Of a stretch of 64,000 nt of DNA, positions 1-9,914 are shown in pieces. A model generated the notes under the pieces. The model searched no databases. It was not told the DNA's origin and was given only the letters and a program-made list of their open reading frames with translations. The DNA lies in the NCBI RefSeq assembly GCF_000261365.1, contig NZ_AJVC01000003.1, positions 682,001 to 746,000 on the forward strand, written 5' to 3'. The translations under genes were made by a program, and so were the position numbers. The stretch is from Herbaspirillum sp. GW103. GTDB taxonomy: Bacteria > Pseudomonadota > Gammaproteobacteria > Burkholderiales > Burkholderiaceae_D. Each line of letters starts with the position of its first letter. Within the stretch, counting starts at the first letter, position 1.

Positions 1-1247
1 AATTCTTCCGCCGCTTCTTCGGCATCCCCATTCCGCGCCAGCAGCAGCCGGGCACCCCGCGCGGCAACGGCAAGCAGGGCGGTCAGGGCCAGCAGGAAGA
101 AGTGCCGCGTGGCGTGGGTTCCGGCTTCATCATCTCGGCCGACGGTTTCATCATGACCAATGCGCACGTGGTCGATGGTGCCAGCGAGGTCTATGTGACC
201 CTGACCGACAAACGTGAATTCAAGGCCAGGATCGTCGGCTCGGATGCGCGTACCGATGTCGCCGTGCTCAAGATCGATGGCAGCAATCTGCCGCGCCTGA
301 ACATGGGGGACTCCGACAAGATCCGCGTGGGTGAATGGGTGCTGGCCATCGGCTCGCCCTTCGGCCTGGAAAATACCGTCACGGCCGGCATCGTCTCGGC
401 CAAGGCGCGCGATACCGGCGACTACCTGCCGCTGATCCAGACCGACGTGGCGGTCAATCCCGGCAACTCGGGTGGTCCGCTGATCAACCTGAAGGGCGAA
501 GTGATCGGCATCAATTCGCAGATCTACAGCCGTTCCGGTGGTTTCATGGGCATCTCCTTTGCGGTGCCCATCGATGAAGCCTTGCGCGTGGCCGACCAGT
601 TGAAGACCAGCGGGCGCGTGACACGTGGCCGTATCGGCGTGCAGATCGGCGAAGTGACCAAGGATGTGGCCGAATCGCTGGGCCTGGCGCGCGCCCAGGG
701 CGCCCTGGTGCAGCGGGTGGAAGCCGGTGGCCCGGCAGAGAAGGCCGGCCTGGAAGCGGGTGACATCATCCTGAAGTACAACGGTGCGACCATCGAGCGC
801 CCCAGCGACCTGCCGCGCATGGTCGGCTCCACCAAGCCGGGTGCCAAGGCGACCGTCAATATCTGGCGCAAGGGCAGTGCCCGCGATGTCACCGTGACCG
901 TGGTCGAGCTGGAAGCCGACAAGCCCAAGCAGGCCGAGGAAAAGAAGGCCAAGCCCGACAATGCCCCCAATGCCCTGGGCCTGGTGGTGAGCGATCTGAG
1001 CGACGCGCAGAAGAAGGACCTGAAGGTCGATAATGGCGTGCTGGTGGAAGCCGTCAGCGGTGCTGCTGCCGCAGCCGGCATCCGTCCGGGCGACGTGATC
1101 CAGCGTCTCAACGAAGTCGATATCAACGACAGCAAGCAGTTCGCCCAACTGGTGACCAAGCTCGATGCCAAGAAGCGCGCGGCCGTGCTGGTGCGCCGTG
1201 GCGACGCCTCGCAGTTCGTGCCGCTGCGTCCGAACGGCGGCAACTGA
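1..1247 (+). CDS. mucD: Do/DegP-family periplasmic serine endoprotease (5' partial)
   Basis: Trypsin-like protease with two PDZ domains that handles misfolded envelope proteins in the periplasm. The reading frame is open from the window edge (first full codon at base 3), so the signal peptide and N-terminus are missing. The catalytic triad is visible as His in TNAHVVDG (base 165), Asp in ARTDVAVLK (base 255) and Ser in GNSGGPL (base 468). PDZ1 follows from about base 690 and PDZ2 from about base 970 to the end. The visible N-terminal stretch is a Gln/Gly-rich linker, typical of this family. In betaproteobacteria mucD commonly sits downstream of rpoE-rseAB and upstream of lepA, and the order here fits. 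A GTG at base 102 is not the true start, because homology-like sequence continues upstream of it. Confidence 0.93.
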   Translation, partial: FFRRFFGIPIPRQQQPGTPRGNGKQGGQGQQEEVPRGVGSGFIISADGFIMTNAHVVDGASEVYVTLTDKREFKARIVGSDARTDVAVLKIDGSNLPRLNMGDSDKIRVGEWVLAIGSPFGLENTVTAGIVSAKARDTGDYLPLIQTDVAVNPGNSGGPLINLKGEVIGINSQIYSRSGGFMGISFAVPIDEALRVADQLKTSGRVTRGRIGVQIGEVTKDVAESLGLARAQGALVQRVEAGGPAEKAGLEAGDIILKYNGATIERPSDLPRMVGSTKPGAKATVNIWRKGSARDVTVTVVELEADKPKQAEEKKAKPDNAPNALGLVVSDLSDAQKKDLKVDNGVLVEAVSGAAAAAGIRPGDVIQRLNEVDINDSKQFAQLVTKLDAKKRAAVLVRRGDASQFVPLRPNGGN

Positions 1248-1289
1248 GGCGGGAAGTCTTCCCGAAAAATTGCCAGAAACTTCAGCATG

Positions 1290-1322
1290 AAGGCTGCGGT
1301 TCCTCGGGACCGCAGCCTTTTT
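1290..1322 (+). terminator. Intrinsic terminator after mucD
   Basis: An 11-bp perfect stem (AAGGCTGCGGT pairing with ACCGCAGCCTT), an 8-base loop and a short T run lie 43 bases after the mucD stop. This separates mucD from the lepA group. Confidence 0.8.
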
Positions 1323-1367
1323 CCTTGGTGATCCGCCGTGCCGAGGAAAAAACTTTCATATGAGCCT

Positions 1368-1640
1368 ATGACCACCCCTCATCCCTTGCACTTCATCATC
1401 TATTCGCGCAGCTACTGCCATCTGTGCGAAGACCTGCGCGATGCCCTGCGCCAGGCCCTGGGAGCGACGCCCGCCAGTATCGAGATGATCGATGTCGATG
1501 CCGACGAGGCGCTGGTCGCCCGCTATGACGAACTGGTGCCGGTGCTGATGGGGCAGGGTGGCGATGGCCAGTGGGTGGAGTTGTGTCATTACCATCTCGA
1601 TCTGGCCCGGCTTCAGGCATTTGTTGTCGAAATGAAATAA
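1368..1640 (+). CDS. Glutaredoxin-like thiol protein (DUF836 type)
   Basis: A 90-residue protein with a thioredoxin-fold start (beta strand FIIYSRSY) followed by the CHLC redox motif near residue 15, as in the glutaredoxin-like DUF836 family often found just upstream of lepA in betaproteobacteria. The ATG at 1368 is preferred over an in-frame GTG at 1338, because the extra ten residues (basic, inside the terminator-proximal spacer) do not look like part of the fold. The role is probably cytoplasmic thiol-disulfide exchange. The substrate is unknown. Confidence 0.75.
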   Translation: MTTPHPLHFIIYSRSYCHLCEDLRDALRQALGATPASIEMIDVDADEALVARYDELVPVLMGQGGDGQWVELCHYHLDLARLQAFVVEMK

Positions 1641-1793
1641 GTCCCGGTCTCAGGGCGCGCGGCCCGCCACCGGAAAGTCGGGCTTGTCCCGGTGAATTCC
1701 GGTAAAATGCCGGGTCGAATAAGCTGTTGCAAAGGCGCTCGGCTGGGCAAAGCCCGCTACAGAGCGCCTTTTTTCATCGTTTCCAGTCTGTTA

Positions 1794-3587
1794 ATGAACA
1801 ATATCCGTAATTTCTCGATCATCGCCCACATCGATCACGGCAAGTCCACGCTCGCCGACCGCATCATCCAGTTGTGCGGGGGCTTGTCCAACCGCGAGAT
1901 GGAAGCCCAGGTGCTGGATTCGATGGATATCGAGCGCGAGCGCGGGATCACCATCAAGGCCCAGACCGCAGCCCTGTCCTACAAGGCCAAGGATGGCCAG
2001 ATCTACAACCTCAATCTGATCGATACCCCGGGTCACGTCGACTTCAGCTATGAAGTCTCGCGTTCGCTGTCGGCCTGCGAAGGCGCACTGCTGGTGGTGG
2101 ACGCTTCGCAAGGCGTGGAAGCGCAGACCGTGGCCAACTGCTACACCGCCCTGGACCTGGGCGTGGAAGTGGTGCCGGTCTTGAACAAGATCGACCTGCC
2201 CTCCGCTGATCCGGACAACGCCAAGAGCGAGATCGAGGACGTCATCGGCATCGATGCGGCCGACGCCACCCCCTGCTCGGCCAAGACCGGCCTGGGTGTG
2301 GAAGAGGTGCTGGAAGCCATCGTGGCCAAGGTGCCGGCGCCCAAGGGCGATCCGGATGCGCCGTTGCAGGCGCTGATCATCGATTCCTGGTTCGACAACT
2401 ACGTCGGGGTGGTCATGCTGGTGCGCATCGTCAATGGCACCCTGCGTCCCAAGGACAAGATCCTGTTGATGGCCACCGAAACCCAGTACCTGACCGAAAG
2501 CATTGGCGTGTTCACGCCCAAGTCGCAATCGCGTGAAGCCTTGACGGCAGGGCAGGTCGGTTTCGTCATCGCCGGCATCAAGGAATTGAAGTCCGCGCGC
2601 GTGGGCGACACCATCACCCTGGCCGGCAAGCCGGCCGCGGCACCGCTGCCGGGCTTCAAGGAAGTGCAGCCGCAGGTGTTTGCGGGTCTGTTCCCGGTGG
2701 AAGCCAACCAGTACGACGCCCTGCGCGACTCGCTGGAAAAGCTCAAACTCAACGACGCTGCGCTGATGTATGAACCGGAAGTCTCGCAGGCGCTGGGCTT
2801 CGGTTTCCGCTGCGGCTTCCTGGGCCTGTTGCACATGGAAATCGTGCAGGAACGCCTGGAGCGCGAGTTCGACATGGACCTCATCACTACCGCGCCGACG
2901 GTGGTGTATGAAGTGCAGCAACGCGACGGCACCATGCTGATGGTGGACAACCCGTCGAAGATGCCGGAAGTCTCCAAGATCGAAGAGATTCGCGAACCCA
3001 TCGTCACCGTCAACCTGTACATGCCGCAGGAATACGTGGGCTCGGTCATCACCCTGTGCACGCAGAAACGCGGCATCCAGATGAACATGAGCTACCACGG
3101 CAAGCAGGTGCAGCTGACCTACGAAATGCCGATGGCCGAAATCGTGCTGGACTTCTTCGATCGCCTCAAGTCCACCTCGCGCGGCTACGCCTCCATGGAC
3201 TACGAGTTCAAGGAATACCGCGCGGCAGACGTGGTCAAGGTCGACATGCTGATCAACAGCGAGAAGGTCGATGCGCTGGCCATCATCGTGCACCGTGCCG
3301 CGGCGCAGATTCGTGGTCGCCAGGTGGCGGCCAAGATGCGTGAACTGATCCCGCGCCAGATGTTCGACGTGGCCATTCAAGCGGCCATCGGTGCGACCAT
3401 CATCTCGCGTGAAAACGTCAAGGCCATGCGCAAGAACGTGCTGGCCAAGTGCTATGGCGGTGACATCTCGCGCAAGCGCAAGCTGCTCGAAAAGCAGAAG
3501 GCCGGCAAGAAGCGCATGAAGCAGGTGGGCTCGGTCGAAATCCCGCAGGAAGCATTCCTGGCAATCTTACAAGTGGAAGATAAATAA
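1794..3587 (+). CDS. lepA: Elongation factor 4 (back-translocating GTPase LepA)
   Basis: Ribosomal GTPase of about 597 residues, the usual family length. The GTPase motifs are AHIDHGKS near the N-terminus, DTPGH in the switch II region and NKIDLP as G4. The C-terminal part carries the LepA-specific domain ending in a Lys/Arg-rich tail ([16 protein letters not shown]). The start at 1794 ([12 protein letters not shown]) matches the family. A frame extending upstream to 1692 adds 34 residues without family character. The stop is one base from the lepB start region, so lepA and lepB form one operon, as in many proteobacteria. Confidence 0.97.
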   Translation: MNNIRNFSIIAHIDHGKSTLADRIIQLCGGLSNREMEAQVLDSMDIERERGITIKAQTAALSYKAKDGQIYNLNLIDTPGHVDFSYEVSRSLSACEGALLVVDASQGVEAQTVANCYTALDLGVEVVPVLNKIDLPSADPDNAKSEIEDVIGIDAADATPCSAKTGLGVEEVLEAIVAKVPAPKGDPDAPLQALIIDSWFDNYVGVVMLVRIVNGTLRPKDKILLMATETQYLTESIGVFTPKSQSREALTAGQVGFVIAGIKELKSARVGDTITLAGKPAAAPLPGFKEVQPQVFAGLFPVEANQYDALRDSLEKLKLNDAALMYEPEVSQALGFGFRCGFLGLLHMEIVQERLEREFDMDLITTAPTVVYEVQQRDGTMLMVDNPSKMPEVSKIEEIREPIVTVNLYMPQEYVGSVITLCTQKRGIQMNMSYHGKQVQLTYEMPMAEIVLDFFDRLKSTSRGYASMDYEFKEYRAADVVKVDMLINSEKVDALAIIVHRAAAQIRGRQVAAKMRELIPRQMFDVAIQAAIGATIISRENVKAMRKNVLAKCYGGDISRKRKLLEKQKAGKKRMKQVGSVEIPQEAFLAILQVEDK

Positions 3588-3588
3588 C

Positions 3589-4503
3589 ATGCAGGCTTTG
3601 TTGGGCAACTTCGCACTCATTCTGTTCGTCCTGATGCTGGTGACCGGCGTCATCTGGTTCGCAGACACCTTCTTCCTTGCCAAGCAGCGCCGCGCCCGTG
3701 CCGATGCCGCCCTGGCCGAGTTCGACGCCCGCGTGGCGCGCGATGAGGCGCAAGGCATCAAGCGCGATGGCAGCGTCGCCGCCAGCCGTGCCGACTTGCA
3801 GGCCCATCATCTGAAGCAGCCGGCCTGGATCGAGTATTCGGGCAGCTTCTTCCCGGTGATCGCGCTGGTGTTCTGCCTGCGCTCTTTCCTGTATGAGCCG
3901 TTCAAGATCCCGTCCAGCTCGATGGTGCCGACCCTGCAGGTGGGCGACCTGATCCTGGTGAACAAATTCACCTACGGTATCCGCCTGCCCATCATCAACA
4001 AGAAGATCATCGACGTGGGCCAGCCGCAGCGCGGCGATGTCATGGTCTTCAAGTACCCCAAGGATCCGTCGGTGGACTACATCAAGCGCGTGGTGGGCGT
4101 GCCCGGTGATAAAATAGTCTATGAAAACAAGCGCTTAACGGTGAATGGTGAACAAATTTCTTATAAAGCGCTGCCGGATTATCTGGACGACGAAAATCTG
4201 ACGTACTATAAGCAGTGGCAGGAAAACCTGACCGGCGTGGAACACAAGATTCTGACCGATGAGCGTGCTCCCAACTTCGTGCCCAATCCCGATGCCTTCC
4301 CGCATCACGAGCTGTGCACCTACAACGCCGAAGGTTTCGCCTGCACGGTGCCGCCCGGCGAGTATTTCATGATGGGAGACAACCGGGACAACAGCCTCGA
4401 CAGTCGTTACTGGGGCTTCGTACCGGACCAGAACATCGTCGGCAAGGCCTTCTTTGTCTGGATGAACCTGGGCGATATCAAGCGGATCGGCAGCTTCCAC
4501 TAA
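3589..4503 (+). CDS. lepB: Signal peptidase I
   Basis: Membrane serine protease of 304 residues that removes signal peptides from exported proteins. A first membrane segment lies near residues 4-24 and a second near residues 84-100, with a cytoplasmic loop between them. The Ser nucleophile is in the motif IPSSSMVPTL, the Lys general base is in YIKRVVG, and the C-terminal GDNRDNSLDSRYWG box is intact. It starts directly after lepA. A short AT-rich patch (about 4108-4215) falls in the variable region of the periplasmic domain. The 180 bases after it, up to rnc, hold no recognisable gene; a DUF4845 gene seen here in some relatives is absent. Confidence 0.97.
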   Translation: MQALLGNFALILFVLMLVTGVIWFADTFFLAKQRRARADAALAEFDARVARDEAQGIKRDGSVAASRADLQAHHLKQPAWIEYSGSFFPVIALVFCLRSFLYEPFKIPSSSMVPTLQVGDLILVNKFTYGIRLPIINKKIIDVGQPQRGDVMVFKYPKDPSVDYIKRVVGVPGDKIVYENKRLTVNGEQISYKALPDYLDDENLTYYKQWQENLTGVEHKILTDERAPNFVPNPDAFPHHELCTYNAEGFACTVPPGEYFMMGDNRDNSLDSRYWGFVPDQNIVGKAFFVWMNLGDIKRIGSFH

Positions 4504-4683
4504 AAGTGCGCCGCATCCTGGTCCAGCAGCTTTCGTAGTTTTCGCGGTTTCCAACTGGCAATTTCGCATTGTGGAGGCAGACCCGGAGCAGTTTTCAGCT
4601 TTGCTTTGAACCGATCCCGCTGACTGGTCAGGCTGGTAATCCCCGATCCACGCGCCGCTGCGCGTATCGGGGCGGCAGACTGA

Positions 4684-5676
4684 ATGACGGATGAAAAAAT
4701 GGATCCTCAACTCTTGCAACAACGGCTAGGCCACAATTTCAAGGATGCTTCGCTCCTGCAGCAGGCCTTGACCCACCGTAGCCATAGCGCCTTGCATAAC
4801 GAGCGGCTGGAATTCCTCGGCGATTCGGTGCTGAACTGCGTGGTGGCCTCGCTGCTCTTCGAACGTTACGACAAGATCGACGAAGGCGATCTCTCGCGCC
4901 TGCGTGCCAATCTGGTCAAGCAGCAATCCCTGTATGAAATCGCCCAGCGGCTGGAGCTGTCGCAGTTCCTGCGCCTGGGCGAGGGCGAGCTGAAGTCGGG
5001 CGGTTTCCGCCGTCCCTCCATCCTCGCCGATACCCTGGAAGCGCTCTTTGGCGCCATCTTCCTCGATTCCGGCTTCGAGGCCGCGCGGGCGGTGATCCGC
5101 TCGCTCTACGTCCCCGTGCTGGAACACGTGGATCCCAAGACCCTGGGCAAGGATGCCAAGACCCTGTTGCAGGAATTTCTTCAGGGCAAAAAGATTCCGC
5201 TGCCGCAGTACAACGTCATCGCCACGCACGGCGCCGCCCACAGCCAGGAATTCGAGATCGAATGCCTGGTCCCCAAGCTGGACATTCAGGTCTTCGGTAC
5301 CGGCGGCAGCCGCCGTGCTGGTGAACAGGCCGCCGCCAAGCTGGCCCTGGAAGCGGTGCAACTGGCGCTGGCCAAGACCCCTTCGGCCGGCCGCAAGCCG
5401 CGTACCCGCACCACCCAGTTGAAGCTGGCCGGCATTGCCACCATTCAGCCGGATGCGCCGGAGCACGACAGCGGCAAGGGCAATCGGTCCGAGGCCTCGA
5501 CGGTCAATGGCAGCAAGCCGGCCAAGCCGGTGAAGGAGCCGAAGGAAACCAAGGAGCAGAAGGGCGCGCCGGTCACGGCCCGCAACGACGGCAAGAATAC
5601 CGGCGACCGCACTGAAACGGTCGCAGCAGAACCCATTTCGGCGGCTTCATCCGCCTCGCAATCCAGAACAGCATGA
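4684..5676 (+). CDS. rnc: Ribonuclease III with long C-terminal tail
   Basis: Double-strand-specific endoribonuclease for rRNA and mRNA processing. The signature [12 protein letters not shown] (about residues 40-51) holds the metal-binding acidic residues, and the second acidic cluster is in [15 protein letters not shown] dsRNA-binding domain follows (about residues 155-225). The protein is 330 residues, roughly 100 longer than the usual 220-230. The extra C-terminal part is low-complexity and rich in Lys, Thr, Ala and Glu. The ATG at 4684 is used; an alternative ATG lies five codons in. The stop overlaps the era start (ATGA), indicating coupled translation. Confidence 0.95.
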   Translation: MTDEKMDPQLLQQRLGHNFKDASLLQQALTHRSHSALHNERLEFLGDSVLNCVVASLLFERYDKIDEGDLSRLRANLVKQQSLYEIAQRLELSQFLRLGEGELKSGGFRRPSILADTLEALFGAIFLDSGFEAARAVIRSLYVPVLEHVDPKTLGKDAKTLLQEFLQGKKIPLPQYNVIATHGAAHSQEFEIECLVPKLDIQVFGTGGSRRAGEQAAAKLALEAVQLALAKTPSAGRKPRTRTTQLKLAGIATIQPDAPEHDSGKGNRSEASTVNGSKPAKPVKEPKETKEQKGAPVTARNDGKNTGDRTETVAAEPISAASSASQSRTA

Positions 5677-6602
5677 CAGACTCCCCCATGGCCGACGACG
5701 CGTCGGCGCAGACCCCTGATGACGATTACCGTTGCGGCTACATCGCCATCGTCGGTCGTCCCAACGTCGGCAAGTCGACCCTGATGAACGTACTGGTCGG
5801 CGCCAAGGTCAGCATCACCTCGCGCAAGGCCCAGACCACGCGCCACCGCATCACCGGCATCCAGACCATCGAGAATACCCAGTATGTCTATGTGGATACG
5901 CCGGGCTTCCAGACCCGCCACAGCAACGCGCTCAACAAGACCCTGAACCGCACCGTCACCAATACCCTGACGGCAGCCGACGTGATCCTGTTCGTGATCG
6001 AAGCCGGTACCTTCGGCCCGGCCGACAAGCAGGTGCTCGATCTCCTGCCGGCCAACGTGCCCTGCATCCTGGTGTTGAACAAGGCTGACCGCAACAAGGA
6101 CAAGACCACGCTCATGCCCTTCGCCCGCGAAGTGGCTTCGCACCATGATTTTGCCGCCGTGGTGCCGGTCTCGGCCAAGCAGCGTTTCCAGCTGGACCGC
6201 CTGCAGGAAGAGGTGCGCAGACTGCTGCCGCAGAATCCGCCGATGTTCGATGAAGACGACATCACCGACCGCAGCGAGAAATTCCTGGCCTCCGAAATCG
6301 TGCGCGAGAAGGTGTTCCGCTTCGTCGGCGAAGAATTGCCCTACACCAGCACGGTGCTCATCGAGAAATTCGAACAGGAAGGCAACCTGCGCCGCATCTT
6401 CGCCGCCATCCTGGTCGAGCGCGACACCCACAAGGCCATGGTGATCGGCCAGAAGGGCGCGCGTCTCAAGGAAATCTCCACCCAGTCGCGGCTGGACATG
6501 GAGCGCCTCTTCGGCGGCCCGGTCTATCTGGAGATCTGGGTCAAGGTCAAATCGGGCTGGGCTGACAACGAAGCCGGCCTGCGCGCCTACGGCTACGAAT
6601 GA
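5673..6602 (+). CDS. era: GTPase Era
   Basis: Ras-like GTPase needed for maturation of 16S rRNA and the 30S subunit. G1 is GRPNVGKS, G3 is DTPGF, G4 is NKAD. The C-terminal KH domain contains [10 protein letters not shown]. It is 309 residues with a short N-terminal extension of about 20 residues before the G domain. It overlaps rnc by four bases, so both are likely co-transcribed and translationally coupled, as in the classic rnc-era-recO operon. Confidence 0.97.
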   Translation: MTDSPMADDASAQTPDDDYRCGYIAIVGRPNVGKSTLMNVLVGAKVSITSRKAQTTRHRITGIQTIENTQYVYVDTPGFQTRHSNALNKTLNRTVTNTLTAADVILFVIEAGTFGPADKQVLDLLPANVPCILVLNKADRNKDKTTLMPFAREVASHHDFAAVVPVSAKQRFQLDRLQEEVRRLLPQNPPMFDEDDITDRSEKFLASEIVREKVFRFVGEELPYTSTVLIEKFEQEGNLRRIFAAILVERDTHKAMVIGQKGARLKEISTQSRLDMERLFGGPVYLEIWVKVKSGWADNEAGLRAYGYE

Positions 6603-6703
6603 GCCGGCGTGCGGCCCTCTGCAGGCTGCGCTGAATTCCTGCATCATCATGGCATTACGCCGCGCCTCAACGACGTGGCTTCACGCTTTCAGGACGGATA
6701 TCC

Positions 6704-7546
6704 ATGACCACCATGCTCAACGAATCCCCGCTGGCCAGCCAGGTTGTTGATCCGGCAGTGCCGCAGGCGCCTGCCAGGGCACCGGCACGCAAACCGGCGG
6801 CACCGCGTGCGCGCAGCCGCGCCGTGCCGGAGAAGGAGCACAAGGTGCTGGCGCAGCCGGGCTTCGTGCTGCACAGCTATCCCTACAAGGAAACCAGTCT
6901 CATCATCGACGTCTTCTCGCGCGACCATGGTCGCGTGGCGCTGGTGGCCAAGGGGGCCAAGCGTCCGCACTCCAAGCTGCGCGGGGCCTTGCAGACCTTC
7001 CAGCCGCTCTCGCTGTCGTGGAGCGGCAAGTCCGAGGTGCGTACGCTGACCGATGCCGAATGGGTCGGGGGCCTGCTGCCACTGGAGAAATCGGCACTGC
7101 TGTGCGGCTTCTATCTCAATGAACTGCTGGTCAAGCTGCTGGCGCGCGAAGATGCGCATCCGGCCCTGTTCGACCATTACGTGGCCACCCTCAACAAGCT
7201 GGCCCACGGCGAGAATGCCCCCATCGTGCTGCGTCAGTTCGAACGCCTCCTCCTGAAGCAGACCGGGGTGGCCGGCAACTGGAGCCATTGCGTGGTCAGC
7301 GGCAAGGCCGTCCAGCCTGACGGCATCTACGTCGTCGATCCCGAGCAGGGTACCCGTCCGGAGCGCATTTCCGACCGCGCGCCCAAGGTCTCCGGCAAGA
7401 CCTTGCTGGACATGGAGCGCGAGGACTACAGCGACCCCACCACGCAATTGCAGAGCAAGTTCCTGATGCGCTACCTGCTGTCGCACCACCTGGGCGGCGC
7501 GCAGCTGAACACGCGCCAGATCCTGATCGACCTCATGCAGCTTTAA
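6704..7546 (+). CDS. recO: DNA repair protein RecO with N-terminal extension
   Basis: Recombination mediator that works with RecR in loading RecA on SSB-coated DNA. From about residue 46 the protein follows RecO ([15 protein letters not shown], then an OB fold and a helical C-terminal part with [11 protein letters not shown] at the end). The first about 45 residues are rich in Pro, Ala and Arg and look disordered. No good internal start removes them. It sits 101 bases after era in the rnc-era-recO-pdxJ series. Confidence 0.93.
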   Translation: MTTMLNESPLASQVVDPAVPQAPARAPARKPAAPRARSRAVPEKEHKVLAQPGFVLHSYPYKETSLIIDVFSRDHGRVALVAKGAKRPHSKLRGALQTFQPLSLSWSGKSEVRTLTDAEWVGGLLPLEKSALLCGFYLNELLVKLLAREDAHPALFDHYVATLNKLAHGENAPIVLRQFERLLLKQTGVAGNWSHCVVSGKAVQPDGIYVVDPEQGTRPERISDRAPKVSGKTLLDMEREDYSDPTTQLQSKFLMRYLLSHHLGGAQLNTRQILIDLMQL

Positions 7547-7695
7547 GGGCGCGGCGGTCTGCTGGCCGTCGGTGCTGCCATCTGCTCCCGCGTTCGATCC
7601 TGAGCCGCTACAATCCAGATCTTGCTGCACCGTCCCCGATTCGACGTGCAGTCCCTGGCCCATCCAAACATCATTGAACCGAAGCTTCTGACACC

Positions 7696-8469
7696 ATGAG
7701 TTTCCTGCAGCCTGCCGGCCCGGCCATCGACCTGGGCATCAACATCGATCACGTCGCCACCCTGCGCAATGCCCGCGGCACGCGTTATCCCGACCCCATC
7801 CGCGCGGCGCTGGAAGCCGAGGAAGCCGGGGCCGATGCCATCACCCTGCACCTGCGTGAAGACCGCCGCCACATCCGCGATGAAGACGTCAAGGCCATCC
7901 GCCCGCTGCTGCAGACGCGCATGAACCTGGAAGCCGCTGTCACGAAAGAGATGATCGATTTCGCCTGTGGCATCCAGCCGCAGGATGTCTGCCTGGTGCC
8001 GGAAAAGCGCACCGAAGTCACCACCGAAGGCGGCCTCGACGTGCGCGGCCATTTTGCCGATGTGCAGGCGGCGATCGTCCAGTTGCAGCAGGAGCGCATT
8101 CGGGTCTCTTTGTTCATCGATCCGGATGTCGAGCAGATCCAGGCCGCCGCAGAATCGGGCGCACCTGTCATCGAACTTCATACAGGCCGTTATGCGGACG
8201 CCACCAGCGAGCGCGAGCAGCAGGAAGAGCTGGAACGCATCCGCATCGCCGTGCAGGCGGGCGTGAAGCTGGGCCTGAAGGTCAATGCCGGTCACGGTCT
8301 GCACTACACCAACGTCCAGGCCATCGCCGCCATCCCCGAGATTGCCGAACTCAACATTGGCCATGCCGTGGTCGCCCATGCGGTCTTCGCCGGCTGGCGC
8401 AATGCGGTCTCCGAGATGAAGGCCATCATGGTCAAGGCGCGCCTGGACGCGCTCAAGGCCAGGGGCTGA
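7696..8469 (+). CDS. pdxJ: Pyridoxine 5'-phosphate synthase
   Basis: TIM-barrel enzyme of 257 residues that condenses 1-deoxy-xylulose 5-phosphate with 3-amino-2-oxopropyl phosphate to give pyridoxine 5'-phosphate in vitamin B6 synthesis. Family signatures seen are [16 protein letters not shown] at the N-terminus, [29 protein letters not shown] and [11 protein letters not shown]. Length and order (recO-pdxJ-acpS) are typical. acpS begins 10 bases after the stop. Confidence 0.97.
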   Translation: MSFLQPAGPAIDLGINIDHVATLRNARGTRYPDPIRAALEAEEAGADAITLHLREDRRHIRDEDVKAIRPLLQTRMNLEAAVTKEMIDFACGIQPQDVCLVPEKRTEVTTEGGLDVRGHFADVQAAIVQLQQERIRVSLFIDPDVEQIQAAAESGAPVIELHTGRYADATSEREQQEELERIRIAVQAGVKLGLKVNAGHGLHYTNVQAIAAIPEIAELNIGHAVVAHAVFAGWRNAVSEMKAIMVKARLDALKARG

Positions 8470-8479
8470 GGCGCGCTGC

Positions 8480-8872
8480 ATGATCTACGGCATCGGTACC
8501 GACATCCTTCAGATTTCCCGCCTGCAGGCAACCCTGCAACGCCACGGCGACCGCTTCGCCGCCAGGATCCTGGGCCCGCAGGAAATGGAAAAATACCTGC
8601 GCCGCAAGGCCAAGGTGGAGGCCCGTGGCATCCGCTTCCTGGCCACCCGTTTCGCCGCCAAGGAAGCTTTTTCCAAGGCCATCGGCATGGGCATGCGCAT
8701 GCCCATGACCTGGCGCGCCATGCAGGTTCTCAATGCGCCCAGCGGCAAACCGGTGGTGGTGTGCAGCGGCGCCTTGCAACAATGGATGGAAGAGCAGGGC
8801 CTGAGCGCCCAGGTCTCCGTCACCGACGAGGTGGAATACGCCGTCGCCTTTGTCATCGTGGAGAAGTCATGA
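8480..8872 (+). CDS. acpS: Holo-[acyl-carrier-protein] synthase
   Basis: Transfers the 4'-phosphopantetheine arm from CoA to acyl carrier protein. Signature motifs are [11 protein letters not shown] at the N-terminus, with the metal-binding Asp, and [11 protein letters not shown], with the catalytic Glu. It is 130 residues, the usual size. The stop overlaps the nagZ start by four bases (ATGA), so the pair is coupled. Confidence 0.96.
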   Translation: MIYGIGTDILQISRLQATLQRHGDRFAARILGPQEMEKYLRRKAKVEARGIRFLATRFAAKEAFSKAIGMGMRMPMTWRAMQVLNAPSGKPVVVCSGALQQWMEEQGLSAQVSVTDEVEYAVAFVIVEKS

Positions 8873-9897
8873 ATCAAACCGTCAAGCCGCTCGGTCCGGT
8901 GATGCTGGATGTGGTCGGCACCCGGCTGGATGCGGCCGACATCGCACGTATCCAGCACCCGCTGACCGGCGGGGTGATCCTGTTTGCCCGCAATTACGAA
9001 AACCGTGCGCAACTGGTCGCGTTGACCAGCGCGATCCGCCAGGCTCGCCCCGGCATTCTGATCGCGGTCGACCACGAAGGCGGCCGCGTGCAGCGCTTCC
9101 GCACCGACGGTTTTACGCGTCTGCCGGCCATGGGCCAGCTCGGCCAGTTGTGGGATCGCGACGTGCTGCAAGCCACCAAGGTGGCCACGGCCACCGGCTT
9201 CGTGCTGGCCGCTGAACTGCGCGCCTGTGGCATTGACCTGTCGTTCACGCCGGTGCTCGATCTGGATTATGGGGTCTCGACCGTGATCGGCGACCGTTCC
9301 TTCCATCGCGATCCGCGCGTGGTCACGCTCATGGCCAAGAGCCTCAATCACGGTCTGGCGCTGGCGGGCATGGCCAATTGCGGCAAGCATTTCCCCGGCC
9401 ATGGTTTCGTCACGGCAGATTCGCACGTGGCCATTCCGGTGGATGAACGTCCGCTGGACGATATCCTGGGTGACGATGCCACCCCGTATGACTGGCTGGG
9501 CATGAGTCTGGCGGCCGTGATGCCGGCCCACGTCATCTATCCCAAGGTGGATGCCCAGCCGGCCGGTTTCTCCAAGGTGTGGCTGTCCATGCTGCGCGAG
9601 CGCTTCGCCTTCCAGGGCGTGATTTTCAGCGACGACCTCAGCATGCACGGCGCCAGTGTCGCCGGTGGTCCGCTGGAGGCGGCGCAAGCAGCACTGGATG
9701 CTGGCTGCGACGTGGCCCTGATCTGCAATTCACCCGAGAAGGCCGATGCCATTCTGGCCGGCCTCAAGGGCGGCACGGATGCGGCGTCTGCTGCGCGTCG
9801 CGCTACCTTGCTGCCCTGCGGCGAGGCGCTGACGTGGGAGGCGCTGCAGGCTGAGCCGCGCTATCTGGCGGCGCGCGCGCTAGTACAGTCGCTGTAA
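8869..9897 (+). CDS. nagZ: Beta-N-acetylhexosaminidase (GH3)
   Basis: Cytoplasmic peptidoglycan-recycling enzyme that removes GlcNAc from GlcNAc-anhydromuramyl peptides. It is 342 residues from the ATG at 8869, which overlaps the acpS stop. A longer frame from 8761 runs inside acpS and is not used. The NagZ-specific motif CGKHFPGHG and the nucleophile region (FSDDLSMHG) are present, as is [10 protein letters not shown]. The position after acpS is conserved in betaproteobacteria. Confidence 0.96.
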   Translation: MNQTVKPLGPVMLDVVGTRLDAADIARIQHPLTGGVILFARNYENRAQLVALTSAIRQARPGILIAVDHEGGRVQRFRTDGFTRLPAMGQLGQLWDRDVLQATKVATATGFVLAAELRACGIDLSFTPVLDLDYGVSTVIGDRSFHRDPRVVTLMAKSLNHGLALAGMANCGKHFPGHGFVTADSHVAIPVDERPLDDILGDDATPYDWLGMSLAAVMPAHVIYPKVDAQPAGFSKVWLSMLRERFAFQGVIFSDDLSMHGASVAGGPLEAAQAALDAGCDVALICNSPEKADAILAGLKGGTDAASAARRATLLPCGEALTWEALQAEPRYLAARALVQSL

Positions 9898-9914
9898 GTC
9901 TTTCGCATTCGTTC

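Noticed and set aside
1791-3380. Open frame of about 530 codons on the minus strand opposite lepA
   Set aside because: It mirrors lepA codon by codon in a GC-rich genome, is His/Asp/Gln-rich in the way such antisense frames are, and has no ribosome site or domain. Similar long antisense frames oppose uvrC, thrS, pheT and the priming transferase and were all left out.
4108-4215. AT-rich patch in lepB as a sign of transferred DNA
   Set aside because: The frame is continuous with intact flanking motifs and the patch lies in the variable region of the periplasmic domain; base drift is enough to explain it.
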